From NCBI GenBank assembly GCA_018262855.1, contig JADFDO010000012.1:1-64000 (forward strand): a stretch of DNA of 64,000 nucleotides, written 5' to 3'. The stretch comes from Methanolinea sp. (GTDB lineage: Archaea > Halobacteriota > Methanomicrobia > Methanomicrobiales > Methanospirillaceae). The position numbers and the translations under genes were made by a program. Position 1 is the stretch's first letter; every line of letters starts with the position of its first letter. Below, piece after piece: positions 18,726 to 26,731 of this stretch. Under the pieces are notes generated by a model. That model was not told the origin of the DNA. It made no database searches and worked only from the letters and a program-made list of their open reading frames with translations.

Positions 18726-19230
18726 TGTTGATGTGAAGGTTTCAATCGTCTCAATTGGGGTGGTTGCAATCTTCGCTGTCTTTTTGGGATTTGCGTATTT
18801 TATCAGCAGGGACACAACACTCCTTCTATGGGGATCGTTTACTCTTGTTCTCCTCTTTCTATTCCCGCTTGGACTGAATTACCTGAGCCAGAGAGAATAT
18901 TCAGATATGGCCCCCCGATATGAGGCAGAAGCAAAGGCCGTCCGGATTAAACTTATCAATAAGGGCATGATAGGAAAACCGGTGCGAATTGAAGGCGTTG
19001 TTGAAAAGGTCCGTTACAAGATTCTGAATCGCCCGCAATACCAGGTGGCAGATCGGTCAGGTTCAATTTCAGTCAAGATGTTCACCAATCCCGGAGAGGA
19101 TGTGAATGTGGACGATATCGTTGAGGTACTCGGGCAGGTTATTCAAAGGTATGTATTCACAGGAGACCCGATTATCAACTGTGTCTCAATTAAGAAAATA
19201 AAGAAAGAGAAGTCATCTGAAAAATCCTGA
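18712..19230 (+). CDS. Two-helix membrane protein with C-terminal OB-fold-like domain
   Basis: A 172-residue protein with two hydrophobic helices (about residues 10-32 and 36-57), then a charged linker and a beta-rich domain from about 75 to 160 that reads like an OB fold: KPVRIEGVVEKVR, YQVADRSGSISVKMF and VDDIVEVLGQVIQRY match the strand pattern of tRNA-anti/RPA-type OB folds. The C-terminal tail is lysine-rich. The domain would face the cytoplasm if the N terminus is inside. It follows fdhC by 23 bp and may be co-transcribed. Function unknown; NfeD-like proteins are an alternative, but they usually have longer membrane parts. Confidence 0.7.
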   Translation: MKIGNVDVKVSIVSIGVVAIFAVFLGFAYFISRDTTLLLWGSFTLVLLFLFPLGLNYLSQREYSDMAPRYEAEAKAVRIKLINKGMIGKPVRIEGVVEKVRYKILNRPQYQVADRSGSISVKMFTNPGEDVNVDDIVEVLGQVIQRYVFTGDPIINCVSIKKIKKEKSSEKS

Positions 19231-19441
19231 AAACACATACCCTGTTTCGCTCTGTATTGTTTGAAAGCCACATGATTCCCTTAAACACCACCTGCATTTA
19301 TACTATGAGGCGTGAATGCGGTTTTCGTAGGTACCGCCAATTAACCATGAACATTCGAATTTTTAAAAATGAACACTTTCCAAGAATTTTCCCTTGGGAC
19401 AGAATCCATTTCCGAAAGGCCACAATCGTTTGAGATACCTT

Positions 19442-20260
19442 ATGAACGAAACAAAATCACTTGAAAAACACGGAGACAACATCACCCCATGGATGGAATT
19501 GGCAGTGCCCCTCTTCTCGTTCGGTGGAGCGGCGCTTGCCATCATTTTCTGGAAATTCAATATCCTGCTTGATATACGGATCAGCCTTCTCGGATGTGTA
19601 ATTGCATCCTGTATACTCGCCTACCTTGCATGGAACCAGCCACGGAAAGATATTGTCGCACTCTCAACACCCATTTATTCCTTGGTTTTTTTGGCGTCTC
19701 CGCCAGACATACTGCCTGCAATCATCCTTGAATTGTTATATGCGGTCAGTCTTACGATTCTGCTGGTACGGTTCAAGCATCGATACAGCACGCGGGAATC
19801 ACACGTTGCCAGGGATGACACCCTCGCAGGATCCCTTAAAACATATGTTGAAAGAACCAGGGATATGCTGACCGGCACACTCCCTGATACTGCAGATCTG
19901 GCAACAGATGTTTTTATCAAATTTGCAGAAGGGGAATACAGGGAAGCTGCCTTATCTGCAAAGGCCGTTACCACGAACAATGCTGCCTTAACTCGTGCAT
20001 TTTCCATAGTGGCGGAGCAGGCGACTCTCTTGGATCAATCTCTTCCCCGGCCCAGCACTTACGGAACTTTTCTTCCCGGCGATTCTGATTTCCTGGCTAT
20101 TTCCCCCCCTCCTGACGCGGCAGACGACAACAATTTCGATATAACACTCGACAATGCCCTCCTGCTCTTATTCAGCGCTGCATGGAATGGACCCGGGAAG
20201 GATCGTGTATATTTACAACCTGTCCTGTCGTTCGCTCATAGGCTGATCGAATCGGACTGA
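19442..20260 (+). CDS. Uncharacterised membrane protein
   Basis: A 272-residue protein with four closely spaced hydrophobic segments between about residues 18 and 110, followed by a soluble region of about 160 residues containing a short helix-rich segment and an acidic stretch (PPPDAADDNNFD). I recognise no motif. The ATG at 19442 starts just before a polar N terminus; an earlier ATG at 19394 is in frame but lies in A/T-rich leader sequence and lacks a ribosome site. It faces the ClC gene on the opposite strand. Confidence 0.65.
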   Translation: MNETKSLEKHGDNITPWMELAVPLFSFGGAALAIIFWKFNILLDIRISLLGCVIASCILAYLAWNQPRKDIVALSTPIYSLVFLASPPDILPAIILELLYAVSLTILLVRFKHRYSTRESHVARDDTLAGSLKTYVERTRDMLTGTLPDTADLATDVFIKFAEGEYREAALSAKAVTTNNAALTRAFSIVAEQATLLDQSLPRPSTYGTFLPGDSDFLAISPPPDAADDNNFDITLDNALLLLFSAAWNGPGKDRVYLQPVLSFAHRLIESD

Positions 20261-20337
20261 TCCTGAGAATTCATCGCTTTTCTGTTTACGCAGACCATGA
20301 GTCATAAAAAACCTTTTATTCCTGTCTTATCGCGGAG

Positions 20338-20358
20338 AGGATTCATCCTGTGAATCCT
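20338..20358. terminator. Inverted repeat between converging genes
   Basis: AGGATTCA-TCCTG-TGAATCCT has perfect 8-bp arms around a 5-nt loop. It lies between the end of the uncharacterised membrane protein gene and the end of the opposite-strand ClC gene. A role as a terminator or transcript-end hairpin is likely but unproven. Confidence 0.35.
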
Positions 20359-20450
20359 GGTGTCGATCTCTTCAGCTATGAAACGGGCAAACACGAAAGA
20401 TCCGGTAAGAAGCCGGGGATTACTGTTCGCACAGGTAAAAACACTGGATT

Positions 20451-22256
20451 CTAGACAGGGTGGGTTGACCGGATATAAACCTGCATGATATCGGTCCTCG
20501 ACAGAAAACCAACCAGTCGATCAGGTGATTCCCTTTCCACAACAGGGAGATGGTTGATTTCCTGGTTGACCATGATTTCAAGGGCTTCCTCGAGGGAGCT
20601 CTCGGGGTAAACCACTATGAGATTGCGGGTCATTGCTCCCCTGACTGAAGGGATAGCCTCTCCTGAAGCAGAATTATTGCGGGTGTCCCTGTTCGTAATA
20701 ATCCCAACAAGGCGATCACCGTCAAGGACGGGAAAGCCATTGTGCGCTGTTGTTGCAATGAGGTCGGATACCTTCATAGATGGATCCGATGGGGAGAGTG
20801 TGACAACATTCTGTCGGGGGATCATCGAATCCCGGACCAGGAGATGTTCGAGTACTTTCTTGTTATATTCTCCACGATGGGCACCGGACTGTGCTTTTGT
20901 CGGGATTTGTGAACGGAAGATGGTCTCCTCTCCAGTCAGCAGATTGGAGACGCCGACCGCTGCCATCGCCGGGACCAGGATCGTGATACTTCCGACCATC
21001 TCGACAACCATGATCAGCACCGCAATTGGTGCATTTGCAACCGCACCAAACAGTGATATCATCCCGACAATCACAAAGACCGGGACGGTCTCTATCGGGA
21101 CATACGACGGGTTGAGCAGGTGCAGGCCCATGCCAAGCGCTCCGCCGATTCCTGCACCGATGGTAAGTCCGGGTGCAAAAACACCTCCGCTCCCGCCAGA
21201 ACCAAGTGTCAGAGAGGTTGCAAGGATCTTGAAAAATGGCAGAAAGATGAGGACGACAATTGGGACCATCGAGTAGATCATGAGCTGATCAAATCCATAG
21301 CTTGATCCCAGACAAGCGAGACCGAGTACCTCTCCATCAGGGGATATGAAAGAGAGCGCGAGTAAGAGAATTCCAAGAAGAATCGCGCCCGAAACCGGTT
21401 TGAGGTATGCCGGGAGATTATAACGTTTGAAGGCTTCAGAGAACCGATCACGGCAGAAATAAAAGGTAAAAATATAGAGAAGACCGAACACCGCGCAGAG
21501 GACACCTAACAGGAGAAACATAGGGATCTGCCAGATATTCCAGACAATTGTGCCGAGTGCAAAGATGGGGGTATACCCTTCAAAAAATCCAAAGATAGCG
21601 TAACCAATCACCGAAGCAAGAAATGCCGGGACAATTGCATCAGATTCGAAGTCCCTGGTATAGAGAATTTCAGCCGCAAGAACCGCTCCACCCAGAGGTG
21701 CCTTGAATATCGTGCCAATCCCGGCACCGATTCCGGTTGTCATGGCGATCCTTCGTTCCCTCGGTGAAAGACCGAGCATATCGGCAACCATGGATCCGAA
21801 CCCCGCGGAAATCTGGGCAGACGGGCCTTCCCTTCCTGCACTTCCCCCGGTTGAAATGGTGAGAATTGCTGTGACTGCTTTGAGGATGGGGATTCTTTTC
21901 CGGATCCTGCCATCGCCATGGAATGCCCTGATCGCAGCGTCGGTACCGTGACCTTCAGCCTCAGGCGCAAGCCTGGTGACCAGGATACCGGTAACAAGGC
22001 TCCCGAAAATAAGAATGGGTATGAGAAGCATTAGCGATGAAGGTGCTGTCCATTGGCTGATCTCTGCAACGGTCTGGCCCTCCTTGGGATATGTCCAGTG
22101 CAGGAGATACCCCATGAAAAATGCCGTTCCCCACTTGATCCCTTCAAAAAAAAGGAGTGACCCTATACCAGCGATAATACCAACGATTATGGAAATGAGA
22201 ATAACTCTCCTTGTTGGTGCGATACCGCAGGGGTAAGAGAACTTCATGAATCCCAT
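20451..22256 (-). CDS. ClC-family chloride channel/transporter with C-terminal CBS pair
   Basis: A 601-residue protein. The first about 450 residues hold the ClC membrane fold with signatures GSAGREGPSAQ (the Glu is the fast-gate/proton glutamate) and GSGGSGGVFAPGL. The last about 130 residues form two CBS domains (LVRDSMIPRQNV... and VRGAMTRNLIVV...), which usually bind adenine nucleotides and regulate transport. The gating Glu suggests either a channel or a Cl-/H+ exchanger. The gene is alone on its strand with a 530-bp upstream region. Confidence 0.95.
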   Translation of the reverse strand: MGFMKFSYPCGIAPTRRVILISIIVGIIAGIGSLLFFEGIKWGTAFFMGYLLHWTYPKEGQTVAEISQWTAPSSLMLLIPILIFGSLVTGILVTRLAPEAEGHGTDAAIRAFHGDGRIRKRIPILKAVTAILTISTGGSAGREGPSAQISAGFGSMVADMLGLSPRERRIAMTTGIGAGIGTIFKAPLGGAVLAAEILYTRDFESDAIVPAFLASVIGYAIFGFFEGYTPIFALGTIVWNIWQIPMFLLLGVLCAVFGLLYIFTFYFCRDRFSEAFKRYNLPAYLKPVSGAILLGILLLALSFISPDGEVLGLACLGSSYGFDQLMIYSMVPIVVLIFLPFFKILATSLTLGSGGSGGVFAPGLTIGAGIGGALGMGLHLLNPSYVPIETVPVFVIVGMISLFGAVANAPIAVLIMVVEMVGSITILVPAMAAVGVSNLLTGEETIFRSQIPTKAQSGAHRGEYNKKVLEHLLVRDSMIPRQNVVTLSPSDPSMKVSDLIATTAHNGFPVLDGDRLVGIITNRDTRNNSASGEAIPSVRGAMTRNLIVVYPESSLEEALEIMVNQEINHLPVVERESPDRLVGFLSRTDIMQVYIRSTHPV

Positions 22257-22788
22257 GATTTTTTTTTAATTTTCTCATGCTGCTACTTTACTATTCTCAT
22301 TTACTTTTTCGCTAATGTTCAGGATAAGTGTTAACCAATGTCAGGATATCCCTGTTGTGAATGTCGCCAGGCTGGATTGAATGTACTCATCATCATTTGT
22401 CGTATTGCCTACACAAATGCACCGGATATCCCGGATCACCAGGCACCCTGAAAACAAACAGCGAAAGTGTACGTTCTCATTCGGACATCAGTGCCGACAT
22501 TCACTGAAAAGGAATACTAAAGCACAGCCCACTTGATCCTGTCGAAGGCAAGACCCCCGGATATTGCGAATCTCCGGATTTTCCTCCAAGGATATCAGGA
22601 TATGGTAATATTTCATTCTTTTTGTTCATTTTTTCCTCATAAAGGCACCAGGCACTGCAGCGATTTTGCTGCATTGTAACCACAAAAAGACCGGATCCTC
22701 TTTAGCAATACACGTTAAATCACGTCTAACGTTTTTGTAAAAAATCAGTCAGGTTAACATGCCTTGTACGAATATCTTCTAAAAGATA
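22257..22788. other. Intergenic region of about 530 bp with no gene seen
   Basis: The stretch separates the divergent ClC and GrpB-family genes and must hold both promoters. It is A/T-rich next to the ClC start (a run of nine T at 22260). A small inverted repeat ACGTTA-N9-TAACGT lies at 22712-22732, about 57 bp before the GrpB start and followed by a short T run. No open frame in it looks coding. Confidence 0.5.
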
Positions 22789-23370
22789 ATGACCCGAAGC
22801 CTGGATGAGATGACCGATGAGGAACTCTGGCAGTTGTTTCCGATTGTGCTGAGTGAGTATCAGCCAATTTGGAAAGAATGCTACCTTGCGGAAAAGAAGG
22901 TCATCATACAGGCAATCGGTACTCACAAAATTGTCAGAATCCACCACATAGGCAGCACTGCCGTTCCCGGCCTGCTGGCAAAACCAACGATCGATATCCT
23001 GGTTGAGATAGAGGATGCAACCGATACCAGTTCCCTCATCTCAGCTATGCAGGAATGCGGGTACAGATACCTGAAACAACCGGAGAATCCGCCTCCCCAC
23101 ATGATGTTCATCAAAGGGTATGCACCGGAAGGATTTGCCGGTCAGGCCTATCATGTCCATGTGAGATATCAGGGCGACTGGGATGAGATCCGGTTCAGGG
23201 ATTATCTTATAACCCACCCGGATACAGCGCGGGAATACGGGAAGTTGAAAAAGAATCTGAAAGACCTTCATGAGCACAACCGGGATGCATACACTGCTGC
23301 AAAGACCGAATTTATCCGGCGGGTCTGTGAACTATCCCGCAAAGAAATGAAGAATTCACAAGATTCCTGA
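22789..23370 (+). CDS. GrpB family (UPF0157) nucleotidyltransferase-fold protein
   Basis: A 193-residue protein whose centre carries the GrpB signature HIGSTAVPGLLAKPTIDILVE (about residues 48-68), a nucleotidyltransferase-like G-S-T...D-x-D arrangement, and a later AYHVHVR. The family is widespread and sits in the nucleotidyltransferase superfamily; some members are fused to dephospho-CoA kinase. Its reaction is not established. The gene stands alone. Confidence 0.88.
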   Translation: MTRSLDEMTDEELWQLFPIVLSEYQPIWKECYLAEKKVIIQAIGTHKIVRIHHIGSTAVPGLLAKPTIDILVEIEDATDTSSLISAMQECGYRYLKQPENPPPHMMFIKGYAPEGFAGQAYHVHVRYQGDWDEIRFRDYLITHPDTAREYGKLKKNLKDLHEHNRDAYTAAKTEFIRRVCELSRKEMKNSQDS

Positions 23371-23537
23371 CGCAATCGTGATTGAAACCAAAGATGGGAC
23401 CTGTTGGTTTCTAAAGTCTGTTAAACGATGTTGAGGATTGCCATCCTGGAAAATCGCTGAACCCTTTTTTTTGTATGCACAACTTTTTAGGCAATATGCC
23501 AAAAAGTTTATGCATAATGCCAAGATAACATTGCATT

Positions 23538-24362
23538 GTGAAAACAATGAAGTCCAAAAAGATACTTCTGGGAGGCCTCCTCATTGCGGGGATCCTCATC
23601 ACAACATTCGGGATTACCGCAGCATATGGCATATTCCCGCCGTACATCACACTCGATCCGATTACAGATCCGGACGCGGGAGACCTGCTCATACTATCCG
23701 GAACAACCAACCTTCCGGAAGGATCAGAACTCCTGGTGAAGATCGCCGAAGAACCGGGCGAATCGGGGAATGAATTCGAGAAGACAAATACCGGCACATC
23801 GGCGAGGGTACTCAGAAATGCTGAAGGCCCAAGCCAATGGACCGCCGCGATAGATACCTCGACCCTGAGACCGGATACGTATCGCGTGGAGGTCACCCAG
23901 ATGACATATGATCATGTAAACTGGAAGATTATCCTTGGGGATACTTCAGCAACCGCATACTTCACTCTGACTGGCGAATACCTCGGAAATGATCCCTCCC
24001 TGCCGGAGCGTGCGACTGAAGATCCTTTCTTCCGGATTGATGCGGTAGGGAAAAAACACACAGGCGACCAGTTCCTTGTCACAGGCGTTACGAACCTTGC
24101 CGTCGGTTCTGATGTGATCTGGGAGGTCGACCCGGCCGTCGCACCTGATTTCCCGGATAGCGGGACGTTTTCAGGGATGATGGCGAATTCAGAGGTGACA
24201 AGAGGGGATGGAGATGAAAACTGCGTATCACTCGCAGTAGACACCACTCTCCTGGAGCCCGGAGAGTACACCATCAAGGTATCAAACGTCATCGGTGACA
24301 TATATTCTTCCGACTTCCGTATGGGTGACATTTCAGCGTCTGCGGAGCTTGTCCTGACATGA
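23538..24362 (+). CDS. Membrane-anchored surface protein with two TTNLP-type beta-sandwich domains
   Basis: A 274-residue protein with an N-terminal hydrophobic segment (about 8-30) acting as signal or anchor, then two copies of a domain that starts with YITLDPITD or FFRIDAVGK and contains the element SGTTNLPEGSELLVKI (second copy VTGVTNLAVGSDVIWEV), ending with a PDTYRVEV or PGEYTIKVSN strand. The same element occurs in the genes at 24580 and 26732. It resembles the DUF3821-type domain frequent in Methanomicrobiales exported proteins. The start is GTG at 23538 or ATG at 23547. Expected outside the cell; function unknown, probably adhesion or envelope structure. Confidence 0.75.
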   Translation: MKTMKSKKILLGGLLIAGILITTFGITAAYGIFPPYITLDPITDPDAGDLLILSGTTNLPEGSELLVKIAEEPGESGNEFEKTNTGTSARVLRNAEGPSQWTAAIDTSTLRPDTYRVEVTQMTYDHVNWKIILGDTSATAYFTLTGEYLGNDPSLPERATEDPFFRIDAVGKKHTGDQFLVTGVTNLAVGSDVIWEVDPAVAPDFPDSGTFSGMMANSEVTRGDGDENCVSLAVDTTLLEPGEYTIKVSNVIGDIYSSDFRMGDISASAELVLT

Positions 24363-24579
24363 ACCTGTACCAGGGGGTCCGGGGGACCATCTTGTCATTG
24401 AGAATCCCCGGTATGCTCCAGGCCAAATCCGCTGTGGTTGGCCGATGCCAGAAGGACATCGTGCGTATCCATGGATCCGCAGGGGGAAACCGCGATCCCC
24501 TTCCTCCGGAGTATTCCATGAAGAAGAAGAAAAGGAAACTAATTTCGGGAACACCACTGAACAGATCCGTTGGGAGCCT

Positions 24580-25764
24580 ATGAAAAGGACAGCGCTTCTC
24601 CCGATCGGAATCGCGTCTGCGACAATCCTCGTTCTCATGGCTCTCTGGATCCTGGTTACCGGTACGTTCTATCTCGTACCCACGATCACGATCGATCCCA
24701 TTGGAGACGAGCCGCTTGATGAATTCGGCATGCTGGTCCTGACCGGGACCACCAACCTGCCGCTCAATTCTCATCTCTTCATCAATGTCTCACCGGCATA
24801 CGGGACTGACGGAGCATACAGGACCGGACTGGCATCAGTGGCGTTCGGGACAGGGGGACGGAACTCGTGGAGAGCGGTGGTAAATGCTTCCGCATTACCT
24901 CCGGGGAGGTATGTGGCCCGGGTCTCTGACATCGCGCTGACAGAAGGCGGCAGTCCCATCATGCCGGGTGTCGTAACAGCCATTTCAGAGATCTCTCTTC
25001 CCAGTCAACCGGCGTTTGTTGTCCCCGAAAAGGAGCCTTACATCCGGATCAATACCATTGGCCAGGTTGCCACGGGAAAGATCTCCGAGATCTCCGGCAC
25101 CACGAGCCTCCCGCCAGGAACTGTCGCGGTATGGAAGGTTGATCCGGTTCCCTGTTCCGGGAACGGCACCCCAGGGTCTCCGGACATCACAAGGGGTGCC
25201 GCCATGGCAGAAGGTTCAACGACCGTAACAGAGGGGATCTCCGGCATCCACAGGTGGTCGTGTTTTCTTGACCCGGTCGGCGCGATGCCGGGGTGTTACC
25301 GGATTGTCGTGCTTGGAGAAACATCTGAAGGGGCTGCAGAGTTTACCATTACCAGCGATCCCTCCCAGGGTAGATACCAGCCACCCAGGTTCATCACGAT
25401 CGATACATTCCCGGACCCTCCGCGAAACACGATGGTCGTGCTCACCGGCACGACAAATCTCCCCGCCGGAGAGGAACTCACAGTAGTAATAATTCCCGAC
25501 ATGAAGAGCGAGTATGACTTTCTGGTGAACCCGCAGGACAGGTCCCAGGGTGCGAGCTTTTCCGGCGTTATCGGGTCGATCACCGCACAGCCCGGGTCAG
25601 GTGGGATCAACCTCTGGTCGATGGACTTCGATACCTATCGCCTCGATCCCGGCAAGTATACGGTGGAAGTGAGCAACTCAAAGACGAACCAGACCACCTT
25701 CATGCTCGAACAGGGTGATGTGTCGGCTGCAACAGGCTTTATAATCGGGGGAGAGCCCGCATGA
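24580..25764 (+). CDS. Membrane-anchored surface protein with three TTNLP-type domains
   Basis: A 394-residue paralogue of the gene just upstream. A hydrophobic anchor at about residues 8-30 is followed by three beta-sandwich repeats with TGTTNLPLNSHL, SGTTSLPPGTVAVWKV and TGTTNLPAGEELTVVI, each ending in a PGRYVARVSD/PGCYRIVV/PGKYTVEVSN strand. The ATG at 24580 follows a GGGAG ribosome site; the frame is open upstream but codes for nothing like a signal peptide. Its stop overlaps the next gene (25761) by 4 nt, so it is coupled to the DUF2178-like protein. Confidence 0.75.
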   Translation: MKRTALLPIGIASATILVLMALWILVTGTFYLVPTITIDPIGDEPLDEFGMLVLTGTTNLPLNSHLFINVSPAYGTDGAYRTGLASVAFGTGGRNSWRAVVNASALPPGRYVARVSDIALTEGGSPIMPGVVTAISEISLPSQPAFVVPEKEPYIRINTIGQVATGKISEISGTTSLPPGTVAVWKVDPVPCSGNGTPGSPDITRGAAMAEGSTTVTEGISGIHRWSCFLDPVGAMPGCYRIVVLGETSEGAAEFTITSDPSQGRYQPPRFITIDTFPDPPRNTMVVLTGTTNLPAGEELTVVIIPDMKSEYDFLVNPQDRSQGASFSGVIGSITAQPGSGGINLWSMDFDTYRLDPGKYTVEVSNSKTNQTTFMLEQGDVSAATGFIIGGEPA

Positions 25765-26339
25765 AAAGGATCACCTACCTTATCTGCATCCTCCTTACCT
25801 CTGCACTTGTCGCGGCGATGGTGGGCTGGTCGTTCGCTGCCGGTGCCCTCCTCGTCCCTATGATTGCTGTCCCGCTTGGCGTCATCGTGATCCTCGCCTG
25901 CCGCCAGCAGGTCACCACGGTAATATCGGACGAGAGGACCTCAAGGATACGGTCGAAGGCCGCGATAAAGACAATCGAAGTCCTCCTTATCCTCGGCGTG
26001 ATCGGGACAGCCGTCTTCGCCTCGTACGCCTATTCTGCACCCCTCGCACCCTCGGTGAACGGGAAAATTGCGATCAATAATGACGGAACGCGGTCGATGA
26101 CCCTTACCCTCACGAGGGGAGGATTCCCGGGGTTGCCGGAGGAGGTGGTGCGGTCGCTCACGATCCATGATATCGATTCCATGAACGAGACGGAAGCAAG
26201 GGCCTACGGCCTCTTCTGGGAAGAAGGACTGCGGCAATACGAAGAGAGCGGAATAATCGCACGGACTCTCCTCTGCTGCCTGGGAGCGTGCCTTGTCACG
26301 TTCGGGATCTTCTACCTTTACTATACGAGGAAATTTTGA
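25761..26339 (+). CDS. DUF2178-like four-helix membrane protein
   Basis: A 192-residue membrane protein: two helices at about 5-25 and 27-47, a cytoplasmic stretch with [15 protein letters not shown], a third helix at about 73-95, a roughly 65-residue polar region and a fourth helix at about 167-187. The ISDER-x-R...A pattern is typical of DUF2178 proteins, which are regularly encoded next to a short XRE regulator, as here. It overlaps the upstream surface-protein gene by 4 nt and is followed 13 bp later by the regulator. The pair may sense the membrane or envelope; this is inference. Confidence 0.65.
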   Translation: MKRITYLICILLTSALVAAMVGWSFAAGALLVPMIAVPLGVIVILACRQQVTTVISDERTSRIRSKAAIKTIEVLLILGVIGTAVFASYAYSAPLAPSVNGKIAINNDGTRSMTLTLTRGGFPGLPEEVVRSLTIHDIDSMNETEARAYGLFWEEGLRQYEESGIIARTLLCCLGACLVTFGIFYLYYTRKF

Positions 26340-26352
26340 CGGCAGCATCGCC

Positions 26353-26580
26353 ATGAAGAACAGGATACGGGTCCTTCGGGCCGAACGGGAGATGACTCAG
26401 GAAGAGCTTGCGGAGCTGGTTGGAGTGACGAGAAATACCATCATGTCCCTCGAGAAGGGCAAATATTACCCCTCCCTGAAACTCGCATACCGGATCGCGG
26501 ATGTGTTCGGGGTGGGAATCGACAACGTATTCACGTACGAACGCGAGAAGGACGGGCCGGGAACGGAGGAAGACGAATGA
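26353..26580 (+). CDS. Small XRE-family transcriptional regulator
   Basis: A 75-residue helix-turn-helix protein: [19 protein letters not shown] followed by [16 protein letters not shown] and the dimerisation helix. It is the minimal YozG/cro-like form with an acidic tail. The ATG at 26353 gives the exact HTH start. It follows the DUF2178-like membrane gene by 13 bp, a common pairing in which the membrane protein is thought to modulate the regulator. It likely controls this surface locus. Confidence 0.88.
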   Translation: MKNRIRVLRAEREMTQEELAELVGVTRNTIMSLEKGKYYPSLKLAYRIADVFGVGIDNVFTYEREKDGPGTEEDE

Positions 26581-26731
26581 CAGGTGGATTGCCTTTTCAC
26601 CCGGTTGTTCCATTGCAGGAAAAAACCGGGAACCCCGTACTCCGTTTCTGTCATTATTACGGGATTTCATCATGGAATACCAGGGTTTCCCACTTTTCCT
26701 GGAAAATTCAGCCTTTCAGGGGTGATCTCCC

